The notes under the pieces: model-generated
Told to the model about the DNA's origin: nothing
Database searches by the model: none
Seen by the model: the letters and a program-made list of their open reading frames with translations, nothing else
NCBI GenBank assembly: GCA_034509425.1
Contig: JAVTVJ010001846.1
Coordinates: 1 to 64,000 of the forward strand
DNA: 64,000 nt
From: Eopsaltria australis
Lineage: Eukaryota; Chordata; Aves; Passeriformes; Petroicidae
Direction: 5' to 3'
Shown here: positions 46,641 through 58,660 of the stretch, in pieces
Position numbering within the stretch: position 1 is the stretch's first letter
Layout of the letters: each line of letters begins with the position of its first letter
Translations under genes and position numbers: made by a program

Positions 46641-49600
46641 CCAACTGATAAGTCAGAGCGTATAGGCAAGCAGTGGCAGTAATCTTCCTTGTGATTTCTC
46701 ATTAAGGACAGGGACATCTCAGTGAATCTTTCATATCCTGGCTATCATAGTTTTGTTTGGTTAGGGTTTTTTTCTTTTCTTTTTTTTTTCCCCCTAAAAA
46801 GACCAACGTTGTTCCATTTTTTAAAAATTACGTTTAAAAAATCACATGGCAGTTTAAAAAGTACTTAGGTTCCCTTGTATCATGTTTAAGAAGCTAGGAA
46901 ATCAATGGTTTGATTCTGCCTTTAAACTCAACAGTATTTTGCCACTGTTCATACTTAAAAGTCTTTGTGGTGACATATTTCTTTCAGAATCACAGAAAAC
47001 AATGCAACATATGACCCTGAGAAATTATCTAGTACATTTCTCTAATATAATATGGAATTAGTTACATCTCCAGGATCCTAAAACGTCAGTCATCTTTGTA
47101 TCATCCTCAGACATGCTTTAAATCCTCATTTTCCAAAGGTTTTTTCTGCTATCTCAACTTCTCCACAGCTTTAAGTTTCTACTCCAAACACAGAAACAAG
47201 CTGACTACACTGCATGCAGCACTGCCCACAAATCCCTCACTTCTTGAGCAGGAATATCACCAAATCTTTTACTGTTTCTTCATAAGTTGTGTTTTCCAGA
47301 GCACTGTTCATCTTCACACCCAGTTCCCTCTGTGGAACACTAAATGGCACACAGAGATGTTTTCACCACCCATGTTAGGGAGGCCACTCAGCTGCCTCAG
47401 TTGCCCATTTACATTTCTTCCAACCTCAGTCATCTGAAAACTGAATCTTACTTTTAAACTTACAACTTTAGCTCTTTCTAGGAGTCTAAACTTCCCGCAA
47501 ATGTCAGGGATTAATAGCTTCAGAGTGCTAATAATCTCACCTAGTTTAGAGATTTGTCTTCAGAAGGTCTGAGATGCCTTTTGAGAAAGCAGATTTTCTC
47601 TGTTGATTACAGTGGGGACAAGCTATGACCAGAGGCCCAACTTTTGCAGGACTATCAAGATCAATTCCTTTATTAGCAGAGGAAATGAATAATGTATATT
47701 TTTTTTCTTATAGCTCTGCATGTCACATCTAATATTTTGATTTCTTGTAAGATGAGAAGCCCACTTTTTTTTTTCCTCTCTGCTAAGACATTCATCACCC
47801 TTGAGATAAAAATTGAGCTTATGCAGTGGTTATCTGTAATATGTAGGAGATTTTATTGCACATACTTTTCACAAAAGCCTCTGTCTTCTAGAGCTTTGCC
47901 ACACACACCTGATGGGAAATATCCCAGGAGACATTAAGGAAAGGGACAACAAGCCAAATGGATAAACAAAGGAATAAATATCTGTTCATACAGTATATTT
48001 CACACATTCTTATGATGCAATTTTTTTAAAAAAATTAAGAGAGGTTGAAAACCTCTCCTAAATCAAGAAATACAAAACAAACCATAAAACAACATAAAAT
48101 AAAATATGAAGATTTGTACTTTACCTGGAGGAATAATTCCACAAACAAGGAGATGAAAAACACTTGAAAGCCACATGACCTGACAGCAGAAAAGGGAGCA
48201 GATAGTTCAAGAAATTGAGGAACATATTTTTCCAGTTTTTTTGTCCTTTCCTTTTTTTCCTCTCCTGAGGTCAGACCTAATTTCAAACATATTAGGCATC
48301 TTTATAAAAGTGACTGCATGGACACTATGCTTAAAAACCCATTCAGCTGTGTAGTCATCTTCTGTTTTGTAGCATAAGGTTTTATGGGGATGAGGAAAGT
48401 AAAAGTCCATTAGGAAACTCTGCCAGCATGGCAAATAATTTACTTCACAGGTGGGTCTGCTGATTTTTTTAGGGGTCATTTCAGTTTGGATAAGGATTCT
48501 CTTTGACTTCTAACACTACTTTTTGTACTGCTACTATGTCATGAAAATTACAGGGTAAGAAAAAATGCCCAGGTCAAACAAATTTTATTTCATTTTTTGG
48601 TTAAATTATTCTGTACCCAAGTAGTTTCCCATGATCTCAGTTACAGTGGATGGATATGGGAAGGATTCTTATACTAATTTTCACAAAACTGACAAGTACT
48701 TTTGAAGCAACACAGTTTGGGAAAAGCATAGCAGAAATTGGAATTAGGTAGCTGAAGGTATGCCACAATCTGGAAACCGCAGATTACCTGCTTGCAGCAG
48801 AGAACCTCAGATCATTAGATTGCTAACTCACAAACACATTAGCTTTCTGCTCATTAAATAATTAACTCCATTTAGTTCACTTCTCATCTTTCTGTTCAAC
48901 CTATTATTTGCTCCATGCACCATATATGACTCTGAGTTGGTATAAAGCTGTTAATTTCAGAAAAATTCAGCAAGGTTTATCTATAAAACTTGCCTCAGCT
49001 CCTGTGCCTTGTTTTTGGGGTTTTTTTTGAGTGCTTGTTTGTTGTTTTGGGTTTTTTTGGCCTCTGTGTTGCATAGAATTTTTATGACGAAAACATGAAA
49101 ATAAAAAAAAAAAGCAAAAAATTCAATCATTAACCTTTAGTGTACTTGGAAAAAATAATATGGCTGAACAGATTTGTTTCCAAATTTAATCTTTGTGTTT
49201 TTCTTCATCAAACTTGAAACTGTATTTTCCTGAAATATCTAAAACTGCAAATTGGCTGGTGTGTGAAGGACTGATGTCTGTTCAGTTCAGGAATGCATGT
49301 TTCTGATTGGCAAAAGAACTCCAGCTCTTGCTTATAACATTAAAAACCTGAGTATAGTTACTGCAGTTGAAGGGATTAGTCATGCGCCAAAAGTGAAGCA
49401 GAGTATGCTGCAGACAACTTAAAATTGAAAGGAAAATCACGACCTGTCAAAAAAAAAAAAAGTTAAACTTAACTTTTCGAACTGGGATCACAAGTACCAA
49501 AAATGTGGCAACCTGTGGCCTGGAAAGCTAACTTGTGCTTGCGATTCTTCCCTAAAATCAGGTAGGCTGAAATGTATTATTATTTATATTTCATGAGTTT

Positions 49601-49922
49601 CCAAGTAGCAGATGAGATCACTGTCCCACCATCCCACATTTTTAAAGGGCTTACTGCTCTGAAGGGTTGAAATTATTGAAAGTCAGGTAGGCAAAAAGTA
49701 GGAAGGACAAATTTCCTTATCTCAGCAGACTCCTTTTCAGAGTTCTGGGATAGAAACTTGCATTTCAGGCAAAGAAACTACCCACCAACGTCTAGGTCTT
49801 ATTGTCACAAAAACAACCTTTTCTGCTCAGCCTTTTCCAACAATAAACACATTGGATACAATTCCCTTTCGATTTCATGGCATAAAAAGATAAGAAAAAA
49901 ACTACTTACCTGAATTATGACA
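46641..49922. other. Unique sequence, no gene
   Basis: Frames of up to 113 codons (plus, 47096-47437), none recognised. T/A runs at 46766-46795, 47699-47708, 49018-49028 and 49449-49461. The stretch 48770-48970 is repeat-free with several ATTA words and may be a minor conserved element. Confidence 0.5.
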
Positions 49923-49923
49923 A

Positions 49924-50030
49924 AATAATAGAATGGTTTGGGTCAGAAGGGATCTTAAAGATCATCTATTTCTGTCTCCCCCATCATGGGCAGGGATGCC
50001 ACACACAAGACCTGGTGGCCCATGGTAACA
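49924..50030 (-). mobile_element. CR1 3' tail fragment
   Basis: TAATAGAATGGTTTGGGTCAGAAGGGATCTTAAAGATCATCTATTTCTG, then CATGGGCAGGGATGCCACAC, is the reverse complement of a CR1 3' end (agaatggtttgggttggaagggaccttaaagatcatc). Only about 105 bp survive before unique DNA resumes. Confidence 0.9.
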
Positions 50031-52969
50031 TGTTTGATAATTAATTTTGGGTACCAGAGTTTGCCAAAATGGTTATAGCTCCTTCTTCAAGAGAAAGGTG
50101 CCATAGAAACACTGATGTAACTCAAATCAGCCTTCTTTTTTTTTTTTTTTCTCTCTCTCTCTCTGTGCCTCAAGGAAGGACATTATTATGATTTACAGGA
50201 GAACGATGTTTCCCTGTTTTGGGGTGATAAGATTTCAGGTATTGCAGTGTTCTGGTTAAATTTCCTAGAGTTGCTCCTGCTGTTTAGACTCCAGACTGTT
50301 GTCAATCCAACAGAAAGGCAGAAAATGGTGACAAGGGCAAGAAAGTAATAAAAATAGCACCAAATTAAGAGTAAATAAAATTATTTCCAAATATTCCCTG
50401 CAGGATCAGTAGTAGTCTACATCCCTAACAATGTAAGAAGCAGAATGAAATTGGAGGGAAAGAGAGATGTGTTAAAAAAAAAAAAAAGTTCTATAAAAAT
50501 TCAGCTTCATTAATGGGAGATACTGCAAGAAGGGAGTTCAGGGATTCATTATCTCAAAAATAGCAGTCCAAACTGACAGGAGTGGGTGAAAACTTCCTGA
50601 CCCCATGGACAACTGGATTTCACAGTTAGTCGTATTTGTCTTTTTAAAAGTTAGGAGATGTGGGGAGAAGAAAAGGGAAGAAATAGCCCGCTCTCTGAAG
50701 CCTTGGGGCTTTTTGGATACCGTGGAAAGGAAGTAGAGGGAAAATGAAGCATAAACAAGCGAGAGCTCCTGCCCACAAATAACCAATAGAGACTAAAAAT
50801 ACTATTACAACTGTACAATAATTTAAGGTCATGGTATTCCCTTTTCTAAGCCTGTGAAAACCTGACCCACATAAGGCATTAAAATTCATAACACATGAAA
50901 ATTAGGAACTCCTGGAAGCAGTTTCTCTTTCTATAAGTACAAATTTTCACTGCCTACATCTAGCATTTAAAGGAAACCATCCAGATAATTAAAATGCCTA
51001 TAAATGAAATGTCAAAGTTAAATGTTTTTCTTCTTTTCTTTGCCTTTTTTTTAAGAAAAAAAAAAAAAAAAAGGAAAAGTACCAATGCTTACGGAAACTA
51101 AACCCTTTATTCTAAAATAACATAGCTTAAATATCACTATCTTTGTAAAAGAACAGAATAATTAAGGTTTGCAATGTTAAATGGGTCCATAGGTCTAACC
51201 ATTTCTCTGCTCCCTGTATAAACTTTATGAAGGAGGGGAGGTTTATAATAAGTTTATATATTGTTTTAAATACTGCCATCATTTCATTATTTTAAACATG
51301 AGTCAGAGTGCATGTAGCTGTCACTCCAGTGTTCTAGGAAGAAATTAATCATATACAGAGACAAAATTAATAAAAAAGTCAGTATTTGGCAGCCTTCAGA
51401 TTCCTTTTCATAACTCTCATTTTTCTCTGATAGATGGAACTGATGAAACAAGGAAATAAATCATGCACAATTAAAATGAGTAAAAGCTGAAAAGACTCTA
51501 TCAGTGATTATGTTAAAGAAAATGGGAGGTGGAGAGAATTCAAACATGGGTTGGATTCCCTCATTTATCATTCATTGACACTGATACTTGAATTTTAATT
51601 GAAACCTCCCATGTGGTTGGCATCTGTCAGGATGAAGCAGGTTTTCAGCAGGAAGAGGGGAAAACTTTGTTGTGAGCTGGATTTCAAAACTGAGAGGGAG
51701 CAGTAGGAGTCCTTCTTATCTGTTGCCATCATGGTAGCCTGGGAATGATGCTGGAGCCTTGGAGGGTTCATCTTCCCTTTCTGTCATGAATGGGACTCAA
51801 GTAACACACAATGTTTTGTGTCTCCTCACTCTGCCAGGTAATGGGTGTGCTACTCTTTACGTTGTGGGAGCTACAACACGTTCCCAGAAACACAGCTGTG
51901 ATGAAGAATGACAACATAATTCACCAGTCAAAATATCTCTGAGGTGTCATCATTTGAACCAATATATTTAAACTGTATTTTTTAATTGTGGTTTAAAAAT
52001 TAGGGGTTGAGGTGAGGGAATAGTATTACCAGTACAATTTTTTCACCACAGGCCAAATATTTTTGCATTATTTTGTCTGCTTATTTATTAAATTCAATTC
52101 TTATCCATAAAGAATGTTGTGAAAAGTAAAGCAAAGGGTCTGTTTTTAAAGGAGAATCCTTCATGTTTCTGCTAAGTCCAGCGACACTACAAGATTTGTG
52201 AATGTTATGGTCTTTTGGAAAAAGACCTTAGTGTCATATGGTCATATGAGAAAAACAAAACAAAATAAAACCCTCTAAGTTTTGCTAAAGGGCTAAACAA
52301 CCAGGCTGATAGAGTTTAACAGATTCACTTCTTTTGTGGGTGAAGCATGGCCCTGATTGACCAGTTGGTTCCCTTTGTGTGGAGTCTCTTGGTTTTCTAT
52401 TTCAGAGCACTTAAGCTGTAACTGTGTGATTTATTTTGCTTCTTCCCTGCTGCCTGATGATGTAATACTGTATGGAAAGTATGTAGGAATTTAATCCCAA
52501 GTCAGCTGGGATATCTGCACTAGACAGTTTTGGGAAGCAAGACTCTAGTAAGGAGATCACTCTTAAGAATATTCTTACATTTTCTCATCTACTGAGTGAT
52601 AGAAGAGTTTTCTACCATTTTCCCCCTCTTATATCAGAAAGAAGGGAGGATAAATGTGACTGTTATGGTTTCCTCAGAATCAAAAGAAAACTCCTTCACC
52701 GGACTGCAGTATTAAGTGAAAGAGTAATTTATGATACAGGTGATACTGGAACAAGTCTCAAGTTATGCCAAAGAATACAGAGGGAGAGATTACCAAAGTT
52801 GACTACTGAGATGTGAAAACTCAGTTCTCACCAGAAGCTTAAGGGAATTAAGCTTCAAAGCCAAATGCATTCAAGAGCTTTACTAATCATCCATCAACTA
52901 TAAAAGGAAAACTGACCCAGCTGCTGAGAAACTAAGCTAAAACAAAAAAAAATTCCAGTTTCCTTGCTT
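50031..52969. other. Unique sequence, no gene
   Basis: A T run with (TC)n at 50138-50164 and an A run at 51055-51072 that pairs with the T run just before it (TTTTTTTTAAGAAAA). Frames under 85 codons. The stretch 51120-51480 is repeat-free and includes an AP-1 word TGAGTCA near 51300. No gene recognised. Confidence 0.5.
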
Positions 52970-52974
52970 AACCA

Positions 52975-53065
52975 ATACCACTTCTTTACCATTTTCACAT
53001 ATTCCAGCTGTAAAACGGGGATAGTCTTACTCATACCTTCAAAATAATGCAGGGAGTGTAAGTAT
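52975..53065 (+). mobile_element. Probable MIR SINE remnant
   Basis: CAGCTGTAAAACGGGGATAGTCTTACTCATACCTTC followed by an AATAATGCAGGGAG-type end parallels the MIR words ctgtaaaatggggataat...tacctacctcatagg...ttgtgaggg. The upstream tRNA-like part is not readable. Confidence 0.55.
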
Positions 53066-53324
53066 TCTGTTCCCTGTTTTTTTTTCTTTTTGTTTTTTTG
53101 TTAATAAATTTAGATTCTCTAATAATGGAAGTCAAACAAAAGGATAGATAAACAAGACAAGTGAATATAAAAGGAAACAAATTTTTTCTTTTACAATCTC
53201 AACTGAATCCATGAAACAGATGAAACTTTCGCAGGGTAACATGTGACAAAGAAGGGCTAGCTTTCAATCCAAACTTTTTTTTTTTTTCCATTACTATTAG
53301 ATGTCTTGACTGAGGGAACATTTT
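53066..53324. other. Unique interval between two MIR-like fragments
   Basis: AT-rich with T runs at 53079-53098 and 53275-53287. Nothing else recognised. Confidence 0.45.
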
Positions 53325-53425
53325 AATCCCCTCTATTTTACCATAAGAAAAATTGACACCAAAGAGAAAGGACTTTCCTGGGGTGATGAGCAATAAGGAG
53401 AGAGAATACAGCATTTTTTTTGTGC
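53325..53425 (-). mobile_element. Probable MIR SINE remnant
   Basis: AATCCCCTCTATTTTACCATAAGAAAAATTGACACCAAAGAG, then AGGACTTTCCTGGGGTGA, follows the reverse complement of the MIR core (atccccattttacagatgaggaaactgaggc...gtgacttgcccaaggtca). Highly diverged. Confidence 0.5.
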
Positions 53426-54039
53426 TCTTAAACGTACAGAGGGGCAGCATTAAAAGGCTACACTGGTAATGATATATGATAATATAAAAAAGTTGCATTT
53501 CTTGGTGGGAAAATGATTGGAATTTGATATTTGTGATCAGTATCTCAGTATTTCCTGATGTTCTTTTATCAGAAAAAAGGAATAAGAACCAGGATAAAGA
53601 AAAAACAAAAACAACAAAACAACAAAACCTTTATGAATAAAAAGTTGGAAGGTCTGACAACTACAGAAGAGCTCTGCATAAAGCCTTAACTGGTGTATCA
53701 TGAAATGTGTGGAACTTGATCTTCATAAACTAGGCAGGGTCTTGTATCTCAAATCATATATAATTGCATGGTTAAAAACTCACTGCTTCTGGCTATAGAT
53801 ATCCTGATCCATAGGCTGGGAATGCTTAACAGCACCTGGCAGTGTAGTGTGTGTGAATCACAATGGTTTGTGGTACCCTACCACTGGAATTTGTCCAATG
53901 AAAGTGTTTCACAAAGTTTGAGCATTGTAATTCATTTGAATTCAGATGCTTATTGGTAGATTCACACAGACTAAGAAGTTGTTACAGGAGTTTAAATTAA
54001 AGGTGATGATAAATAGTGGTGTATTGAGTTGTGGGAAAG
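53426..54039. other. Unique sequence, no gene
   Basis: An A/C-rich low-complexity patch is at 53600-53630. No gene or element recognised. Confidence 0.5.
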
Positions 54040-54235
54040 AGTCTAATGACGTGCCTTAAGGACTAACACTGGGTCCAGCTTTATCTTCACTAATGATCTG
54101 TAAATGAGAGTCAATAGTACAGTTATTAAATTAATGGATGCAACTAAATTGGGAGGTGTTGCAAAGCCAGGTGAGGTGAGAAGAACAATGTAAAAGGATA
54201 TATGAGACATGGTGATAAAAGAACAATCCACAACT
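54040..54235 (+). mobile_element. Very old CR1/L3-like LINE fragment
   Basis: The run AAGGACTAACACTGGGTCCAGCTTTATC, TTCACTAATGATCTG, ATTAATGGATGCAACTAAATTGGGAGGTGTTGC follows the CR1-clade reverse-transcriptase blocks 'GSVLGP-LF', 'INDL' and 'FADDTKLGG', in the right order and spacing, with many changes and stops. It is much more decayed than the other CR1 copies here, so older. Confidence 0.55.
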
Positions 54236-54584
54236 CAAAGCTGCAGCGTGGGATGAAAAGCAGATGGAGGATAGGTATGTACTTGAGGAGTAAGAGAGAA
54301 ACACTTGGAAATTAATTCTGCAAAAGAAAGAAAAATTAGAAATCACATTGTTTAGCAGAAAGGATGCCAGTTTGCAATGTTATATAACACTTAGAGCAGA
54401 CTGAAAAATTATAGATTATCTTCTGTTTGCATACACAGAGATACTTTTCCAGGGACAAGGTAGACAGGAACTTAGATTTATGTTCCACTGCAAAGTTAAA
54501 AGGTTTTGAGCTGTGCAGATAAGAGACAAATTTTTACCTAGGTGAAAAGGTGTTTGCAAACCTCCCTTTAATTCCTCTTTACTT
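54236..54584. other. Unique or unreadably old repeat sequence
   Basis: It may continue the LINE to the left, since the reverse-transcriptase end would follow, but I cannot align it with confidence. No gene. Confidence 0.4.
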
Positions 54585-54910
54585 GGTGAAAGACCAAGGA
54601 TTAGATTCCTCAGAGTACTCAGGTATTTAGACAGATATGTGCCTAGTGAGATTTCAAAACCATCTATGCATTGATTTTGATGGGAATTAGGCATATGTGA
54701 ACAGTTGGAATACTCATTTGATGTCTATTTGCCTCTTTATGCATGTTAATAGCTATATAAGTGTTTAAGCTGCTTCTGAAAATGGATCTTAGCTATTTAA
54801 ATGAATTGTGTCTTATGATGCTTAGGCTGAAATTGCTTTAAAAATCTAGGCATTAAAACCTGATTCCTGATATTTCACTTAGAGCTAAATGTAGGAGTCA
54901 TCTCCCATAA
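54585..54910. repeat. Ancient amniote repeat of the 'gattttgatgggaattaggca' type
   Basis: Words such as AGGTATTTAGACAGATATGTGCCTAG, TTGATTTTGATGGGAATTAGGCA, GCTTCTGAAAATGGATCTTAG and TGCTTAGGCTGAAATTGCTTT keep the layout of an old repeat known from reptile and bird DNA (ttgatttcaatgggagttaggcacctaaat ... cttttgaaaatggg...). Its class is not clear to me, and its age must be great given the divergence. Confidence 0.5.
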
Positions 54911-57900
54911 CACTGGTTACCTAAAATTTTAGCCTCCCTGTCTAAGCTGCATGTCAAGGCTTTCTGTAATCAATGAAGGGAGTTAGATACCTCCAGAGAG
55001 TGATTCATCCTAATATGGTGCCTAAGAGAGGTGACCCATTTCCACCTCTCCCCATTAACTGCAGAGACAAGCTAGATAATGATCCTTGCCCAGAATTCAC
55101 TTTTAGCATAGATGAGGGAAAATCATCCCCACTGCTATGATTCTCAAAGGTAAACTCCAATCCGATTGATTTCAGGTTAACGTCACCTATAAAAATAGAA
55201 TAAAGCTTTGATTTCATCAGAGAGACGTGGGACGTCTGTTACAAATATCCAGAATTATAAAAGAGAATATTCTATCATTGATACTGGTGTAATATTCAGC
55301 TCAGCAATATTAATAGAAAGATTAAGCAAAAAGTTCAGTATATTCCAGGCAATGTAAAATAATGCTTATTTTATCTATTTAGCCTTAATATTTATTAGAG
55401 TATTTTTTAAGTGGTCGACCACTTTTGTGGTTTTCTTTTTTTGGCAAGAACTATCTTATTTTAAGTGAATTTTTAGTTGAACTGAAAGTTTTGTTTCTGT
55501 TAGTTTTCATTATAATGAATTGTAAGAGAATTTTTTGTTAGGTGTGTCTGTCTTGGTCATATGAAGTAAATAATACCCTGGTTGTCCCATGTGTTTGCTA
55601 TTCAGCCTTCAGCAGGTAATCCAGGCAAAACAGGATCTTTTTCCCAGATAAAAATAAGTTCCACAGGCAGAGTTTGGAAAGGGGAGAGAAGCACACATTA
55701 CTGAAGACAGTGCTGCCAGCATGGTGTTCTGCGCTAGCAAACTGCCAAAAATAATAGCAACAGCTTTTCTTTTTTCATTTCTATTTTTTTTAAGGAGCTG
55801 GTTATAGAGGACCTTTTATGTTTAGACAAGAAAAAAATCTATACTAAATTCTTTTTAAACTTTTCTGCTTTGTTGTGTTTCTTTAAGTCTATGTCCGCAG
55901 GGAAATGTACTGCCTGTGGTTTATGGAAGATGGCAAAGATATGATTAAATTAGCCCTTCTATTTCAACAACAACATCAAGAAAGGTTGTCACAGTGCAGT
56001 AAGTTCTTCCAATAGGATGTGGAGGGATTTTTGTTGTGGGGTTTTTTTTTTGTTTGTTTTGGTTTTTTTTTTTTTTCAAATGATTGAGAACAATCATTAT
56101 TCATTAATAACACTCAGTGCTTCCATACAAAAGGAGCATTTGTCCAAAGGGCTAAACCACTTTTATAGAAAACAACGGCACCATTGTTTCATTTTGTGGA
56201 AACGATTATTTAGGCAAAAAAGGTTATGAAGGTTGTCCAAGGTTGCACATAAATTCAGAGAAGAGTGGAGGCTTGACAGTGACATGTATGCACATTGGCC
56301 TCATAGAAGAAGGAAAGAGAGCAAAATTCAGCTTTTTTGGTAAACCAAAGTACACACTAAAACTCAAGTTTCATAGCAGCACAATGAAGATCTTTGCATG
56401 CTCTTTTCTTTCTGCATCTGTGTTTTATTGCTGATTTTTAAGAGAACTATTTTCTTTCACATAGCCATACACTTTCATTTTTCTTCACAAAAAAGAAAAT
56501 AAAAAAGGAGAAATCTCATCATACCCTTCAAGACTATTACTCTGAGAGCTTACTTATATATGGCAAGTAAGTTACAGAGCACTTAAAAATGTAGCTGCAA
56601 GGCTATATGAGGACTGAAGAGTTGCAAAGATGAATCTATGCCTCATGAGTTTTCCTTTTGAAAGCCTGAACACTGGACTTACAGTTCTAATTTTCAATAG
56701 TTTTATGAATTAAAATTCAGTGTAAATCTAAATGGTTTATAAACAAAAAAAAAATGACTTAACAGGGTGTGAATACTAATAATTTTGACATGATATCTGA
56801 CTGGGCTTTGTCCGTGACCTAAATGTGGGAACTAGGTGTGTTCTGTAGCTTTTCTCTCATCCCTGATGACAAACAGTTTTCTAAAGATACATATCTATTT
56901 ATATCTAAATCAGTATCATTAATCTGAGGATTATACCTTTATGCCATCCAAAGTACTTGTTGCCTAAAGAGATGATGCTGTCAGATGCATGGACAATTCT
57001 GCATATGCAAATTCAGGCTCTAAATAGTGATCTTGACATATTGAACTCATACGCGTTAATCTGATAGGATTTAACACACACAAATGACTCCTCTAGAGCT
57101 TTCTGAGCATTCTCTAGAGTTTTTTTCCTGTTCCACAGTTCAAGACATCTTTGGGAAATTAATTTCCTCTAAATTTGGATCAACTTCTCAAGTGTCCATT
57201 AAAGAAAAAGGAGCACAATGATTTCATCATAACCCTTCTTTTATGTACTTCCATAAGGAAGCTTTGCACTTAATTAGCTACTTATGATGGAAAGAATGCT
57301 GCATTTTGAGAAATGAAAGCCCAGGATATGTAAACACTTACTGAAATGAGCAATTCACTTCAGATATGAAAAATTATTGCCTTTCACTTAAGATCTTAAA
57401 GGGCACTCAATTATTATTCTACATGGCATAAATGCACTTTTTGGTATAGCAAAAAATGCACTTGCTATTATTTAGATTAAACCTTTTTCCCTCTTTTTGT
57501 GTGTATATCTGTTTTTTCAGGGTGTTATGTAGTCCTTTTAATGCATAAGCTCCTTCCTTAATTGTTTATCTGAGTCTTTCTAGTCCTCACAACAGAAAAG
57601 AGAAGAATGGAATTGAAAAATGAGACCTAAGCCTTAGAATATGTAAGGTAAAAGCTGGAATTGAATCATTATGGACTCTTCTGAAGTGGTTGTAGGCTGT
57701 TTAATTGCTATTATTATTGATTAGTTTACAAGTACACATCTTTAAATGACATTTCTTTCCTTCATCATTGTATGGAAAACAAAATTGTTGACAAGAAAAT
57801 TCACCCTTGGTTATTAGGCACTCTCATGGATTTTAGCTGCAGTTTGGGTCAGTCTGTCCTCTGAAATTGGCACTGAAAATCTGGGCTGAAATAAGTACAC

Positions 57901-58419
57901 AAAGAAGATGAAAAATGATGAAGCAGATACTATTCTTAACAGAAAAGGCTCGAGATGACTCTTCAAATGAGAACTTTCCTTGGGATCAGAAGATTAAATT
58001 CCTTTCACTGCATTTCAGACTTTGAATGTTGGAGATGAGTGTTGATGGAATAAGTGACTCTGAATTGTAAGGGTTACATCTTCATGTCAAATGGAAAATG
58101 AAGGAGTAAGGAGGTGGTGGGGGGGAGGCATATATTTGACCAATGTTCACTGTGACTTTAACAGGGCATCACAGGAAAATAATAGAAATTAAAAAATAGA
58201 GGTGAGTATCTACCAACCTCAGAACAATTCAGGATCTCTGATAGTTTTGTACTTTTTTTCATTACTCTGTGTTAGACCACAGTACATTATATTCACAGTT
58301 GTTAGCATCTGAGACAGCTAGACAGAAGCTCATGCAGTTATGTGACTCCAGTTTTAAATTAACACTCTTTTTGAGAAGCATCACCTAAATTGTTTTTGAA
58401 AAATCTCAATCTACAGTAT
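54911..58419. other. Unique sequence, no gene
   Basis: Frames under 75 codons. T/G-rich tract at 56030-56077. A 16-bp perfect palindrome is centred on GTCGAC at 55409-55424. A G run lies at 58115-58125. A possible MIR-like patch at 57580-57680 (CCTCACAACAGAAAAGAG ... AAGCTGGAATTGAATC) is too weak to call. No gene recognised. Confidence 0.5.
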
Positions 58420-58660
58420 TAAACAATATCTAAACCCAGTCACTGCTTGAGTTCAGTTTGATAGATATTGGATTAGGCCCTTAAGATGCAGCACTGCAGC
58501 CTCTACTTAGTTCATTAAGGGCACGATCCAATGCCCAGTGACATCAATAAGAGTTTTTGTATTGATTTCACTAGTTTTTTGATTGCACTGTAAATCCCTG
58601 ATCCAGGCAAAGCTCTTAAGCCTGTGCTTAAATTCATTGCTGGATCCAGTCACAGATAAT
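58420..58660. repeat. Ancient amniote interspersed repeat, the longest copy in the window
   Basis: GATTAGGCCCTTAAGATGCAG, then GGGCACGATCCAATGCCCAGTGACATCAATAAGAGTTTTTGTATTGATTTCAC, then CCTGATCCAGGCAAAGCTCTTAAGCCTGTGCTTAAATTCATTGCTGGATCC. The paired 'tcaatgggagt...attgacttca' words and the repeated AAGC-TGTGCTTAA words are the hallmark of an old repeat abundant in turtles and crocodilians. Related to the short piece at 26.2 kb. Confidence 0.55.
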
